From NCBI GenBank assembly GCA_019307665.1, contig JAFDJC010000090.1, positions 1 through 10,983 on the forward strand: DNA of 10,983 bases. The letters are read 5' to 3'. Below the pieces are notes generated by a model. That model worked only from the letters and a program-made list of their open reading frames with translations. It made no database searches and had not been told where the DNA came from. The stretch is from Deltaproteobacteria bacterium. GTDB taxonomy: Bacteria > Desulfobacterota > Desulfobacteria > Desulfobacterales > SURF-7. Position 1 is the stretch's first letter. Each line of letters opens with the position of its first letter. Below are positions 1 through 7,445 of this stretch, piece by piece. A program made the position numbers and the translations under genes.

Positions 1-43
1 ATAAACAATATGCAATATAAGCACCATTTTAATACATACATAG

Positions 44-62
44 TGCATATATAAAATATGCA
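44..62. promoter_or_regulatory. palindromic operator-like site over the -10 region of the LuxR-type gene
   Basis: Perfect inverted repeat TGCATAT-ATAAA-ATATGCA (7-bp arms, 5-bp centre). A third copy of the half-site, ATATGCA, lies at 8-14, exactly 48 bp before the copy at 56-62. TATAAA at 50-55 fits a -10 box, with only a weak TTTTAA at 27-32 in the -35 position (17-bp spacing). The ribosome-binding region (AGAAGG, about 62-67) follows directly. The position suggests a repressor site that blocks the promoter, possibly autoregulation by the downstream HTH protein. That role is inference; the symmetry is seen directly. Confidence 0.45.
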
Positions 63-74
63 GAAGGCGAAACC

Positions 75-1040
75 ATGAGCAGGAAAAAATCTCCTTTACC
101 GCAGATTGATAATGAAAATTGGCAAGGCCTGCCGGAAGAACTTTTGCGTCTGTGGCGAATCCCCTTTAACAATGACATCGAACCGTCAAAACTTATCATC
201 GCGCTGCGCGAGCGCATTAAGGAGCTTAACTGTCTATATGCGATAGGACAGCTATCTGAACGTCATTCAGATTCGGTTGACGATTTGCTGCACGATATTG
301 TTAGTTTTTTGCCTTTTTCATGGCAGTATCCGGAAATCACATGCGCCCGGATTGTGTTTAAAGAAAAAATATATAAAAGCAAGGGTTTTAAAATCACAAA
401 GTGGCGGCAATCGTCACGGCTGTTTATGTATAGTGAGCCGGTGGGTGAAATTACCATCTTGTATCTTGAAGAGCGACCAGCGGCGGATGAAGGACCGTTT
501 CTCAAAGAGGAACGCGCTTTGCTGGATGCACTGGCTCAGCGGATCGAATCTGCTGCAGTGCGAATTTATGCTGAACTGGAATTAAAAGAAATCAACAATC
601 AACTGCTTCTGGAACAAAAGGCATTGCGGGAAGCAAACGCAGCTCTTCGAGGAGTCTTAGCAAGGATTGAGGAGGAAAAACAAGCAATTTATAAGGATAT
701 ACACGCAAACGTTGATAAAGTTTTGATACCGATCTTGCATGAACTGACTCTGCACTTGCCTAAAATACAAAGGAAATATGCAGAGATGCTACGAACCAAC
801 CTGGAAGACATTGCGTCTCCGTTTGTCAGCCATTTGTCGAAAAACTTTCTTTCGCTGACATCGACAGAGATCACTATCTGCAATATGATTCGAAGTGGAT
901 TGCAGACAAAGGAAATTGCTCAAATTCGGGGTGTATCAGTGGGTACAGTTAACCGCCATAGGGAACACATTCGGCGAAAGCTAAAGATTACCAACAGCGA
1001 CATTAATCTTACAACATATCTGCAATCGAATATGGAGTAG
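75..1040 (+). CDS. LuxR-family transcriptional regulator with GAF-like sensor region, no receiver domain
   Basis: A 321-residue cytoplasmic DNA-binding regulator. Residues about 40-165 form a sensor region that begins 'LRERIKELNCLYAIGQL' and includes 'SWQYPEITCARI', phrases I associate with GAF-like sensor modules of deltaproteobacterial histidine kinases. A charged coiled coil follows at about 168-210 and a helical linker at 211-255. The C-terminal LuxR/GerE helix-turn-helix is at about 260-305, with LTSTEITICNMI, TKEIAQIRGVS and the recognition helix VGTVNRHREHIRRKL. There is no phospho-receiver domain, transmembrane segment or kinase domain, so it probably senses a cytoplasmic ligand or partner. 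The ATG at 75 is preceded by AGAAGG at suitable spacing and by a palindrome at 44-62. Its targets are unknown; itself and the exported-protein gene downstream (same strand, 239-bp gap) are the nearest candidates. Family call confident, ligand unknown. Confidence 0.85.
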   Translation: MSRKKSPLPQIDNENWQGLPEELLRLWRIPFNNDIEPSKLIIALRERIKELNCLYAIGQLSERHSDSVDDLLHDIVSFLPFSWQYPEITCARIVFKEKIYKSKGFKITKWRQSSRLFMYSEPVGEITILYLEERPAADEGPFLKEERALLDALAQRIESAAVRIYAELELKEINNQLLLEQKALREANAALRGVLARIEEEKQAIYKDIHANVDKVLIPILHELTLHLPKIQRKYAEMLRTNLEDIASPFVSHLSKNFLSLTSTEITICNMIRSGLQTKEIAQIRGVSVGTVNRHREHIRRKLKITNSDINLTTYLQSNME

Positions 1041-1279
1041 AACTGTTCCTTGGGGATAAGCTGATATTTTGAACCGAGAAAACAGTCATTCTCCTTCCAC
1101 TTTTCTTAACTGTCATGACATTTTATGAGTTTTTCAATAAGATCAATCAATTTTTCTTAAAAATACAATTTACCTGTTTCCAGGTTTGAATTTTATTCTT
1201 GACGAAAGGGTCGCGACCGTGTGTTTTATATCTGGTTGATATTTTAGAAATAAGACAGAAAGCTTTTCGGAAAATTACT
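1041..1279. other. intergenic gap with three short palindromes
   Basis: AT-rich non-coding gap between the LuxR-type gene and the exported-protein gene. Three symmetrical sites are visible: TGTCATGACA (1111-1120, perfect), ACCTG-TTTC-CAGGT (1172-1185) and GGTCGCGACC (1209-1218, perfect). TTGACG at 1199-1204 resembles a -35 box, but the -10 candidates downstream are weak. No terminator with a T-run was found after the LuxR-type gene. These could be operator sites for the exported-protein gene; ten-base palindromes also occur by chance, so the confidence is low. Confidence 0.3.
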
Positions 1280-3157
1280 GTGAGACATTATTTTTTTCAA
1301 ATCATTTTTCGGTTGCTGATTTTGATGCTCTTGCTTGCTATCATACCGTCCTGTGCAGAGGAGTTTGCCTTGGCAACTGAAAGACCGACTACTCAAGGGC
1401 TGACGGGAGGGCCGGACAGCTTGCTTGCACAAAAGACGCTGGTGCGTCAAAACGATCCGCTGGTATTGCCCGGCGACCTTCTGCCTCAATTTGATGGTGT
1501 ACAAATTGAAAATTTACGGCTTTTTGCTCACAACGAAAGTCAATTTGCCGTCATCCCTTTTCAGATAGATGAGAGAGGCCCGGAAGGTGAATTTGTATTT
1601 ACAGGCGGCCAGGCGGCCGGCACGGATGTGGATAAGGGGCACTTTGATTACAATGACGAGGTTGTGTTTCTTGCCAAAGATGTCGGCGGGCAGGTGTCAA
1701 AATCAGAGTGGGCAGAGCTTGGTGACAGAGGCTCTGAAATTATAATCATTGATCCAAAGGATGACTCCCGGAAAGGATGGGTCTATCTCATCCACTTTCC
1801 AGAGAATCCACCACCCCTCTCCAATAAAGATTATGTCAAATATACTCCGGGCAAAGAGATTGTCCAAAGCGACTATTACACCCTGAAGTACATGAAGGGG
1901 TCTCCCTTTTACATGGATATTATTTATTCCAGAAAGGCCGGCGGGAATGGCGAAGACTTTTTTGACAGGGTCAAAGTCCGCCTTTCGGTTGAAGCCTTTT
2001 TCCATCTCATCCACATCGAAAAGACAGAGGAGGATTTCAAATCATTTGTCATCGGCTGGAAAGACGGTCCTGTGCGTGTGTTGCGCAAGGTGGAAAATTA
2101 TTTCCGCATATTGTTCAATCTTTCTTCCCCTTCGATTTTTTCCGTCAATGAATATTACGAACGGCTCACATACACCCCGGTTCAACTCACTATCCCTTTT
2201 CGACTCAAGTGGGTGTTCAACACCTTCGGCATCAATGACTGGACATGGAGAATATATGGCGATTTTCCCGGATTAAAGGGCGGAATGGCATATACTGATC
2301 GAAATCTTGACGGTTTCCGTTTTACAGGAAATCACACTCCTGAATATTTTGAAAAGAACATCGACATGTCTCGCTTTAACTGGGGGTATAACACGAAAGA
2401 GGGCGTGGGCACCTGGTTTCCAAACCTCCTGCTTCCTGAAATGTTATACGGAATCGTCACCCTATATGTTGTTGATGATGAAAAATATCTCGACCCGCCT
2501 GATGACACGCCGGGTTTAATCGGTGCCGGGATGAAAGGCCGCTGGGAAGAATTCAATCCAGACCTGATGAAGAAGCTGGAGCCGGGAACCTATGAGCTTT
2601 CTTTGGACACCTATTTCCCTCACCCGTCAATCAAAATTGAGGAGGTAGAGGAGTGGCTTCAGATCAGGAATTTTCCGCTCTGGGTGGAAGTTGGTGAAAC
2701 TATGGGTGAAAACATCCTTTCCGAACCCCGGAATGATAAAGGGACGTATGCTTATAAAGAAGAGCAGGAAGATGACGGCGAGCAAAATTTTTGCGGTGTG
2801 TTGACCGACACCCGGGGACGAGAACTCCATCTTCACCGGATCTATTTCTATGCCGGTTCATATCGGGTCACTCCCCGCACAAATATTGTAGGAAGACTTT
2901 TTACTAAAGAAGAATATATTCATTTAGGCTTCGAGGATATTCGACGCCTTGATCATTTTTATGAAAAAACAGATCCGGTTTCCGAGATGAAGAACCCGAT
3001 GGTTCAAAAGCTGACCCTAAGAAATGGTGAAGTGATCGACCTTTTGGGATGTAAACCATGTGGTTTTAGTGGACGGCTGCCGGATGGAAAAAAAATCTTC
3101 CTCTGGGATACCCAGATTCGCTCATTAGTATTTGTGGATTTCCGGGGAAAAAAATAA
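1280..3157 (+). CDS. large exported protein of unknown function, possible lipoprotein
   Basis: About 625 residues if started at GTG 1280. The frame stays open upstream to a TTG at 1199, which would place 27 mostly polar residues before the signal and has no good ribosome-binding site; the GTG site is weak too, so the start is uncertain. The N-terminus is Arg-containing, then strongly hydrophobic (LLILMLLLAII) and ends IPSC at Cys25. This is a signal peptide, possibly lipoprotein type, although Pro at -2 is atypical for a lipobox. The rest is soluble, acidic and rich in aromatic and beta-type residues (DLLPQFDGVQIENLRLF, SDYYTLKYMKGSPFYMDIIY), with no further membrane helix. Near the C-terminus is a CKPC pair followed by a short beta-rich region (SGRLPDGKKIFLWD). 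I do not recognise the family. An envelope or periplasmic location is inferred. It is a single gene, convergent with the carB-ANTAR unit. Confidence 0.7.
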   Translation: MRHYFFQIIFRLLILMLLLAIIPSCAEEFALATERPTTQGLTGGPDSLLAQKTLVRQNDPLVLPGDLLPQFDGVQIENLRLFAHNESQFAVIPFQIDERGPEGEFVFTGGQAAGTDVDKGHFDYNDEVVFLAKDVGGQVSKSEWAELGDRGSEIIIIDPKDDSRKGWVYLIHFPENPPPLSNKDYVKYTPGKEIVQSDYYTLKYMKGSPFYMDIIYSRKAGGNGEDFFDRVKVRLSVEAFFHLIHIEKTEEDFKSFVIGWKDGPVRVLRKVENYFRILFNLSSPSIFSVNEYYERLTYTPVQLTIPFRLKWVFNTFGINDWTWRIYGDFPGLKGGMAYTDRNLDGFRFTGNHTPEYFEKNIDMSRFNWGYNTKEGVGTWFPNLLLPEMLYGIVTLYVVDDEKYLDPPDDTPGLIGAGMKGRWEEFNPDLMKKLEPGTYELSLDTYFPHPSIKIEEVEEWLQIRNFPLWVEVGETMGENILSEPRNDKGTYAYKEEQEDDGEQNFCGVLTDTRGRELHLHRIYFYAGSYRVTPRTNIVGRLFTKEEYIHLGFEDIRRLDHFYEKTDPVSEMKNPMVQKLTLRNGEVIDLLGCKPCGFSGRLPDGKKIFLWDTQIRSLVFVDFRGKK

Positions 3158-3193
3158 ATCGGGTAACACCGGCAACTCGTTGCCGGTGCCCGA
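3148..3193 (-). terminator. intrinsic terminator for the carB-ANTAR transcription unit
   Basis: CACCGGCAAC-TC-GTTGCCGGTG (3167-3188) is a perfect 10-bp stem. It is extended by TCGGG (3159-3163) pairing with CCCGA (3189-3193) across a three-base bulge. Read on the minus strand, the hairpin is followed immediately by TTTATTTTTTT (3158-3148), the classic intrinsic-terminator layout. On the plus strand no T-run follows, so it mainly serves leftward transcription, about 200 nt past the ANTAR stop codon. The T-run overlaps the last codons of the convergent exported-protein gene. An alternative 5-bp hairpin (TGCCC-GAA-GGGCA, 3187-3199) competes with the outer stem. Confidence 0.65.
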
Positions 3194-3249
3194 AGGGCAA
3201 GAAGCTGTTCTCAAAACTTCCGCCTTCTCAAACCTTCTTGTGCTGCGCA

Positions 3250-3271
3250 CCCAGACAACAAGTTGTCTGGG
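3250..3271. repeat. perfect 10-bp-arm palindrome, related in core to the terminator hairpin
   Basis: CCCAGACAAC-AA-GTTGTCTGGG has the same geometry as the hairpin at 3167-3188: ten-base arms and a two-base centre. The innermost CAAC-NN-GTTG is shared while the outer six bases of each arm differ. A small GTGC-TGC-GCAC hairpin (3240-3250) abuts it. No protein is encoded here. It may be half of an interspersed palindromic repeat whose other half is the terminator hairpin, or a second structured element in the 3' untranslated region of the carB-ANTAR transcript. Confidence 0.55.
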
Positions 3272-3344
3272 CCACCCTTATTACGACTCCATGAAAGCAT
3301 TTAATTGTCAAAGTAAGTGAGTTGGGTAGAGTTCTCTTTGTTTT

Positions 3345-3373
3345 GTTGGGTTTCGTGCCTCAACCCAACCTAC
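3345..3373 (-). repeat. REP-like palindromic element
   Basis: GTTGGGTT (3345-3352) and AACCCAAC (3362-3369) form an 8-bp stem with a nine-base loop. On the minus strand the palindrome is headed by GTAG (3373-3370). A GTAG head followed by an imperfect palindrome is the usual form of REP sequences mobilised by RAYT (TnpA-REP) transposases. A second partial GTTGGGTAG lies on the plus strand at 3321-3329. No RAYT gene is in the window. Copy number elsewhere in the genome cannot be judged from this window. Confidence 0.55.
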
Positions 3374-3393
3374 GAAAATCAGCAACTATGGTT

Positions 3394-4107
3394 TTAATAC
3401 AGTTCTTCGGAAAGAAGTATGGCTTCGGCAACCTCCCGTATGGATTTCCGGGAGTCCATGCTCCGTTTTTGTATCCACCGGTAAGCTTCATTTGCTTCCA
3501 TGTTGCGCCTTCTCATGACAATCTCTTTTGCCCGCTCCACAAGTTTACGGGTCTCGAGTTCCTCCTGAATCACCTTGGTCTTTACCATAAGCTCGGTGTT
3601 CATTATTGCAACGGCAGCCTGATTGGCAACCGTGCTGATCATGTTCACTTCCGTCTCTGAAAAACTATGGAGCTTTGCTGTAAAGCAGTTGAGTACTCCG
3701 ATGACCTTTTCGCCCCTTACATGAAGCGGCACACCGACCATGGATACGAGATTCAGCTTTTTCGCCATCTCTTTTTCTTTAAACCGCGGTTCTTTTAAGA
3801 CGTTTTCCACAACAAGAGGCTTTTTTTGTGTTGCCACAAGACCCACAACTCCTTCGTCCATGTCTAGTGTTCGGTCTTTTACATAGTCCTGGTCAATGGC
3901 CTGGGTGGCTTTTAACCGTATGGCTTTGGGCTTTTCATTTTCATCGATCAGCCACAGGGAACAAATTTCAACACCGGTCACTTTGGCGGTAACCATCACA
4001 ATCAGTTTCAGTATGTCTTCAAGATACTGTTCCGACGTAATGGCCCGACTGATTTTCAAAAGGGCTTTAATATATTCTTCATAAGTATCAGAGCTTATTT
4101 TTTCCAT
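3394..4107 (-). CDS. GAF-ANTAR signalling protein, predicted RNA-binding antiterminator
   Basis: A 237-residue cytoplasmic protein. Residues about 20-170 are a GAF domain (DEGVVGLVATQKKPLVVENV, MVGVPLHVRGEKVIGVLN, FSETEVNMISTVANQAAVAI). A short linker helix precedes the C-terminal ANTAR domain at about 178-235, with ELETRKLVERAKEIVM, NEAYRWIQKRSMDSRK and IREVAEAIL. In characterised ANTAR proteins this three-helix module binds paired hairpins in nascent RNA and prevents terminator formation, under control of the attached sensor. Here the GAF domain, not phosphorylation, would supply the signal; the ligand is unknown. The gene starts 38 bp after carB on the same strand and is probably co-transcribed with it. 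The ATG at 4107 lacks a convincing Shine-Dalgarno sequence and follows two small hairpins, so its translation may be coupled to carB or controlled by RNA structure. The domain call is firm; its targets are not. Confidence 0.88.
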   Translation of the reverse strand: MEKISSDTYEEYIKALLKISRAITSEQYLEDILKLIVMVTAKVTGVEICSLWLIDENEKPKAIRLKATQAIDQDYVKDRTLDMDEGVVGLVATQKKPLVVENVLKEPRFKEKEMAKKLNLVSMVGVPLHVRGEKVIGVLNCFTAKLHSFSETEVNMISTVANQAAVAIMNTELMVKTKVIQEELETRKLVERAKEIVMRRRNMEANEAYRWIQKRSMDSRKSIREVAEAILLSEELY

Positions 4108-4109
4108 GG

Positions 4110-4143
4110 CAAGTAACTTGTTTGTTCGGCTATTAATGCCGAA
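4110..4143 (-). promoter_or_regulatory. tandem hairpins in the carB-ANTAR spacer
   Basis: On the minus-strand RNA, two nucleotides after the carB stop, UUCGGC-AUUAAUA-GCCGAA (4143-4125) forms a 6-bp stem with a seven-base loop. After CAAA comes CAAGU-U-ACUUG (4120-4110), ending two bases before the ANTAR start codon. No T-run follows, so this is not an intrinsic terminator. Paired short hairpins are the kind of target ANTAR proteins bind, but the first loop is seven bases rather than the known hexaloop and lacks the expected G at loop position 4. An autoregulatory or start-masking role is speculative. Confidence 0.4.
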
Positions 4144-4145
4144 AT

Positions 4146-7100
4146 CTATTTTATGTCTGCATGATAATCCTGTAAGGACTTTATCATTGCGGCCCCTTTT
4201 CTTCGAGCGCTGATTCCTTTTGCCGTGGCCAGGGCGGCGGCTGTTGTCGTAATATACGGAATCTTGTAATTGATTGCCGATTTCCGTATATAGGAATCAT
4301 CTTCCTGGCTTTCTTTTCCGCTGGGTGTATTCACCACCAGCTGGATTTCTTTATTTTTAATCGCATCCACAATATCCGGTCGACCGTATCCAATTTTTTT
4401 GATCGGCTCTGAATCGATGCCATTGTCGGACAGGAATTTCCCGGTCCCTTTTGTTGCCAAAAGTTTAAATCCCTGTTCTCTGAGCAGTCTTGCGGACTCC
4501 AGAACACCGGGTTTATCCCTGTCTGCAATGGTAATCAGCACAGTCCCTTCAAGGGGCAGGGGAAGTTGAACCGCTTCCTGGGCCTTATAAAAGGCAAGGC
4601 CATACGAATCCGCCATTCCTAACACTTCACCTGTGGAACGCATTTCAGGCCCGAGAACCGGGTCGACCTCAGGGAACATGTTGAAAGGGAAAACCGATTC
4701 TTTTACACCAAAGTGACTGAAACGACCGTGTTCCAGTTTGAGGTCAGACAGTTTTTTACCCAGTATCACCTGAGTCGCCAGCCTGGCCATGGGAATATTG
4801 CAGACTTTTGAAACAATGGGAACGGTCCTTGACGCCCGCGGGTTTGCCTCTAAAATATAAACCGTATCATCGGCAATCGCGTATTGAATATTCATCAGGC
4901 CCATCACTTTAAGTTCTACGGCAATTTTTTTGGTGTATTCGTTTATGGTTTCAATATGCTTTGTAGGAATGCTGACAGGCGGAATCACACATGCTGAATC
5001 ACCTGAATGTACACCGGCAAGTTCAATATGCTCCATTACCGCCGGCACAAAAGCATCTGTTCCGTCGGCGATGGCGTCCGCCTCTGCCTCTATGGCGTTC
5101 TGTAAAAATTTGTCGATAAGGATCGGTCGGTCCGGGGACACGTCAACAGCCACAGCCACATATTGCCTGAGCATTTCTTCATCAAGCACAACCTCCATTG
5201 CACGCCCACCAAGAACATAAGAGGGTCTCACCATGAGTGGATACCCAATCTTTTCGGCAACTTGAAGAGCCTCTTCCAGAGAACCGGCCATGCCTGACTC
5301 TGGTTGCGGAATGCCCAGGTCGCGCATGATTTTCCTGAATCGGTCCCGGTCTTCAGCCAGATCTATGGTTTCAGGAGATGTGCCGAGAATCTTCACACCC
5401 GCCGCCTCCAGTTCCGCTGCAATATTAAGAGGCGTCTGCCCGCCAAATTGAACAACGACGCCTTCGGGTCTCTCTTTTTTATAGATACTGAGCACATCTT
5501 CAACCGTCAGCGGTTCAAAATAAAGTTTGTCGGATGTATCATAGTCCGTGGAAACTGTTTCAGGGTTACAGTTCACCATAATCGATTCATACCCTGCATC
5601 CTTTATTGCAAATGCCGCATGTACGCAGCAGTAGTCGAATTCTATTCCCTGTCCGATTCTGTTCGGTCCTCCGCCAAGAACCATTATCTTTTTTGCATCA
5701 CTCACAGCAACGCTGTCAGGAGCATTATAGGTGGAATAATAATATGCTGCATTCTCAACTCCGCTGACAGGAACCGCGTCCCATGCCTCTGCCAAACCTT
5801 TCAAAAGACGTTTTTCGCGAATTTTCTTTTCAGGTACCTCTATAATCTTTGATAGATACTTGTCTGAAAAACCGTCTTTTTTTGCCTGAATCAGAAGGTC
5901 ATCGGGAAGCGTTTTGCCTTTATATGCAAGGACTTTTTCTTCCAGGTCCACCAGTTCTTTCATCTGTTTGATGAACCAGGGCTTGATATGGGTCAACTTA
6001 TAAAGTGTTTCTATTTCCGCTCCTTTTCTAAGCGCTTCATACATTATGAATTGACGTTCGCTGGTGGGTGTTCCGACAATTGCCATAAGTTCTTCAAGTG
6101 TTTTGTCGTTAAAATCCTTGGCAAACCCAAGCCCATAACGATCAATTTCAAGAGAACGAATCGCTTTCTGGAACGCCTCCTTGTAGTTTTTCCCAAGGCT
6201 CATCACTTCACCCACCGCACGCATCTGTGTTCCGAGTTTGTCCTCAACCCCTTCAAATTTTTCAAATGCCCATCTCGCAAATTTGACAACCACATAGTCT
6301 CCGGAAGGAGTATATTTTTCCAGGGTTCCATCTCTCCAGTATGGTATTTCGTCCATTGTCAACCCGCCGGCAAGAAGAGAAGAAACAAGGGCAATGGGAA
6401 AACCGGTGGCTTTTGAGGCAAGAGCCGATGAACGCGAGGTTCTGGGGTTAATTTCAATAACCACAACACGCCCGGTTTTTGGGTCATGCGCAAACTGGAC
6501 GTTTGTTCCGCCTATAACTTCTATGGCTTCAACAATGTCATATGAATATTTCTGAAGTCGCTTCTGCAGTTCCGGATCGATTGTAAGCATCGGGGCTGTG
6601 CAGTAGGAATCTCCGGTGTGAACACCCATTGCATCGACATTTTCTATGAAACATACGGTGATTATTTGATTTTTTGAATCTCTAACCACTTCAAGTTCAA
6701 GCTCCTCCCAGCCAAGAACCGATTCTTCAACAAGAATCTGGTTGACAAGGCTGGCTGAAAGGCCTCTGGCTGCAATAATTTTTAAATCTTCAACATTATA
6801 TACCAGCCCGCCTCCGGTTCCACCCATTGTATAAGCCGGACGAATAACAACAGGATAGCCAAGTTTTTCAGCAACTTTTTCCGCATCTTCAACTGTATCT
6901 ACAGCAGAGCTCTTCGGCATCTCAATGCCAAGACGATCCATGGTATTCTTGAAAGCGGTTCTGTCTTCACCACGTTCAATGGCATCAATGTTGACACCGA
7001 TGATTTTAACATCATATTTTTTAAGTACACCGTTTTTTGCCAGTTCAGATGACAGATTGAGGCCTGTTTGCCCCCCCAGGTTAGGCAGCAGGGCATCCGG

Positions 7101-7346
7101 GCGTTCTTTTTCTATGATTGCGGTCAGATTTTTCAGATTGAGTGGTTCAATATACGTGGTATCTGCCGTTCCCGGATCTGTCATAATAGTTGCCGGATTT
7201 GAATTGACCAGTACAATTTCATACCCGAGACTTCTAAGCGCCTTGCACGCCTGGGTTCCTGAATAGTCAAACTCACAGGCCTGACCAATTATTATGGGAC
7301 CTGATCCTATAATCATCACTTTTTTAATGTCATCTCTTCCCGGCAT
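4146..7346 (-). CDS. carB: carbamoyl-phosphate synthase large subunit
   Basis: Catalyses ATP-dependent synthesis of carbamoyl phosphate from bicarbonate and ammonia, the latter normally delivered from glutamine by the small subunit CarA, for pyrimidine and arginine synthesis. At 1066 residues it matches the usual length (about 1070). Both homologous ATP-grasp halves are intact. The first has GSGPIIIGQACEFDYSG, RPAYTMGGTGGG, ENVDAMGVHTGDS and EINPRTSRSSALASK. The second has GGGPNRIGQGIEFDYCC, RPSYVLGGRAMEVV, HIELAGVHSGDS and EANPRASRTVP. An oligomerisation region lies between them. The C-terminal MGS-like allosteric domain (from about residue 934) has LLATKGTGKFL and VVNTPSGK. The start at 7346 is chosen because AAAGGAG lies six bases upstream; an in-frame ATG at 7406 would add 20 poorly supported residues. 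TTGATA (7406-7401) could be a -35 box, but no good -10 was found. Neither neighbour is carA, which must be elsewhere. An ANTAR gene follows. Confidence 0.97.
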   Translation of the reverse strand: MPGRDDIKKVMIIGSGPIIIGQACEFDYSGTQACKALRSLGYEIVLVNSNPATIMTDPGTADTTYIEPLNLKNLTAIIEKERPDALLPNLGGQTGLNLSSELAKNGVLKKYDVKIIGVNIDAIERGEDRTAFKNTMDRLGIEMPKSSAVDTVEDAEKVAEKLGYPVVIRPAYTMGGTGGGLVYNVEDLKIIAARGLSASLVNQILVEESVLGWEELELEVVRDSKNQIITVCFIENVDAMGVHTGDSYCTAPMLTIDPELQKRLQKYSYDIVEAIEVIGGTNVQFAHDPKTGRVVVIEINPRTSRSSALASKATGFPIALVSSLLAGGLTMDEIPYWRDGTLEKYTPSGDYVVVKFARWAFEKFEGVEDKLGTQMRAVGEVMSLGKNYKEAFQKAIRSLEIDRYGLGFAKDFNDKTLEELMAIVGTPTSERQFIMYEALRKGAEIETLYKLTHIKPWFIKQMKELVDLEEKVLAYKGKTLPDDLLIQAKKDGFSDKYLSKIIEVPEKKIREKRLLKGLAEAWDAVPVSGVENAAYYYSTYNAPDSVAVSDAKKIMVLGGGPNRIGQGIEFDYCCVHAAFAIKDAGYESIMVNCNPETVSTDYDTSDKLYFEPLTVEDVLSIYKKERPEGVVVQFGGQTPLNIAAELEAAGVKILGTSPETIDLAEDRDRFRKIMRDLGIPQPESGMAGSLEEALQVAEKIGYPLMVRPSYVLGGRAMEVVLDEEMLRQYVAVAVDVSPDRPILIDKFLQNAIEAEADAIADGTDAFVPAVMEHIELAGVHSGDSACVIPPVSIPTKHIETINEYTKKIAVELKVMGLMNIQYAIADDTVYILEANPRASRTVPIVSKVCNIPMARLATQVILGKKLSDLKLEHGRFSHFGVKESVFPFNMFPEVDPVLGPEMRSTGEVLGMADSYGLAFYKAQEAVQLPLPLEGTVLITIADRDKPGVLESARLLREQGFKLLATKGTGKFLSDNGIDSEPIKKIGYGRPDIVDAIKNKEIQLVVNTPSGKESQEDDSYIRKSAINYKIPYITTTAAALATAKGISARRKGAAMIKSLQDYHADIK

Positions 7347-7352
7347 AGAATT

Positions 7353-7357
7353 CTCCT
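7353..7357 (-). promoter_or_regulatory. ribosome-binding site fixing the carB start
   Basis: AGGAG within AAAAGGAGAATTCT, six bases before the ATG at 7346. It supports the shorter CarB with N-terminus MPGRDDIKK over the longer frame beginning at 7406. Confidence 0.85.
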
Positions 7358-7426
7358 TTTCTTTTTGAATTAAATGCTGGATATAATATTTAAAGTTTTT
7401 TATCAACTCTATTACTGATGTTAAAA

Positions 7427-7445
7427 TTCAAAAAATTAATTTGAA
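7427..7445. promoter_or_regulatory. inverted repeat over the -35 of the PurF-like gene
   Basis: TTCAAA-AAATTAA-TTTGAA: six-base arms, seven-base centre. Its right arm overlaps the -35 element (7441-7446) of the rightward promoter. It lies about 80 bp upstream of the carB start, so a bound regulator could affect both divergent genes. The sequence is AT-rich and the arms are short, so chance is possible. Confidence 0.3.

Noticed and set aside
1199..3157. TTG start at 1199 for the exported protein
   Set aside because: It would put 27 polar residues before the signal peptide and has no ribosome-binding site; the TTGACG may be a -35 box. It cannot be excluded fully.
3167..3271. CRISPR-like array
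   Set aside because: The two palindromes share only an eight-base core, are not identical repeats, and no regular spacer series or cas genes exist.
5304..6416. Long plus-strand open frames inside carB (5304-5852, 5988-6416)
   Set aside because: They are antisense to a fully conserved CarB, their translations have no recognisable motifs, and no ribosome-binding sites were evident.
4146..7406. CarB starting at the in-frame ATG at 7406
   Set aside because: It adds 20 Lys/Tyr/Gln-rich residues not typical of CarB, whereas AAAGGAG precedes the ATG at 7346 and gives the normal N-terminus.
7347..7440. Riboswitch, attenuator or ANTAR target in the carB leader
   Set aside because: The leader is AT-rich, and I found no stable hairpin, paired hexaloops or terminator there.
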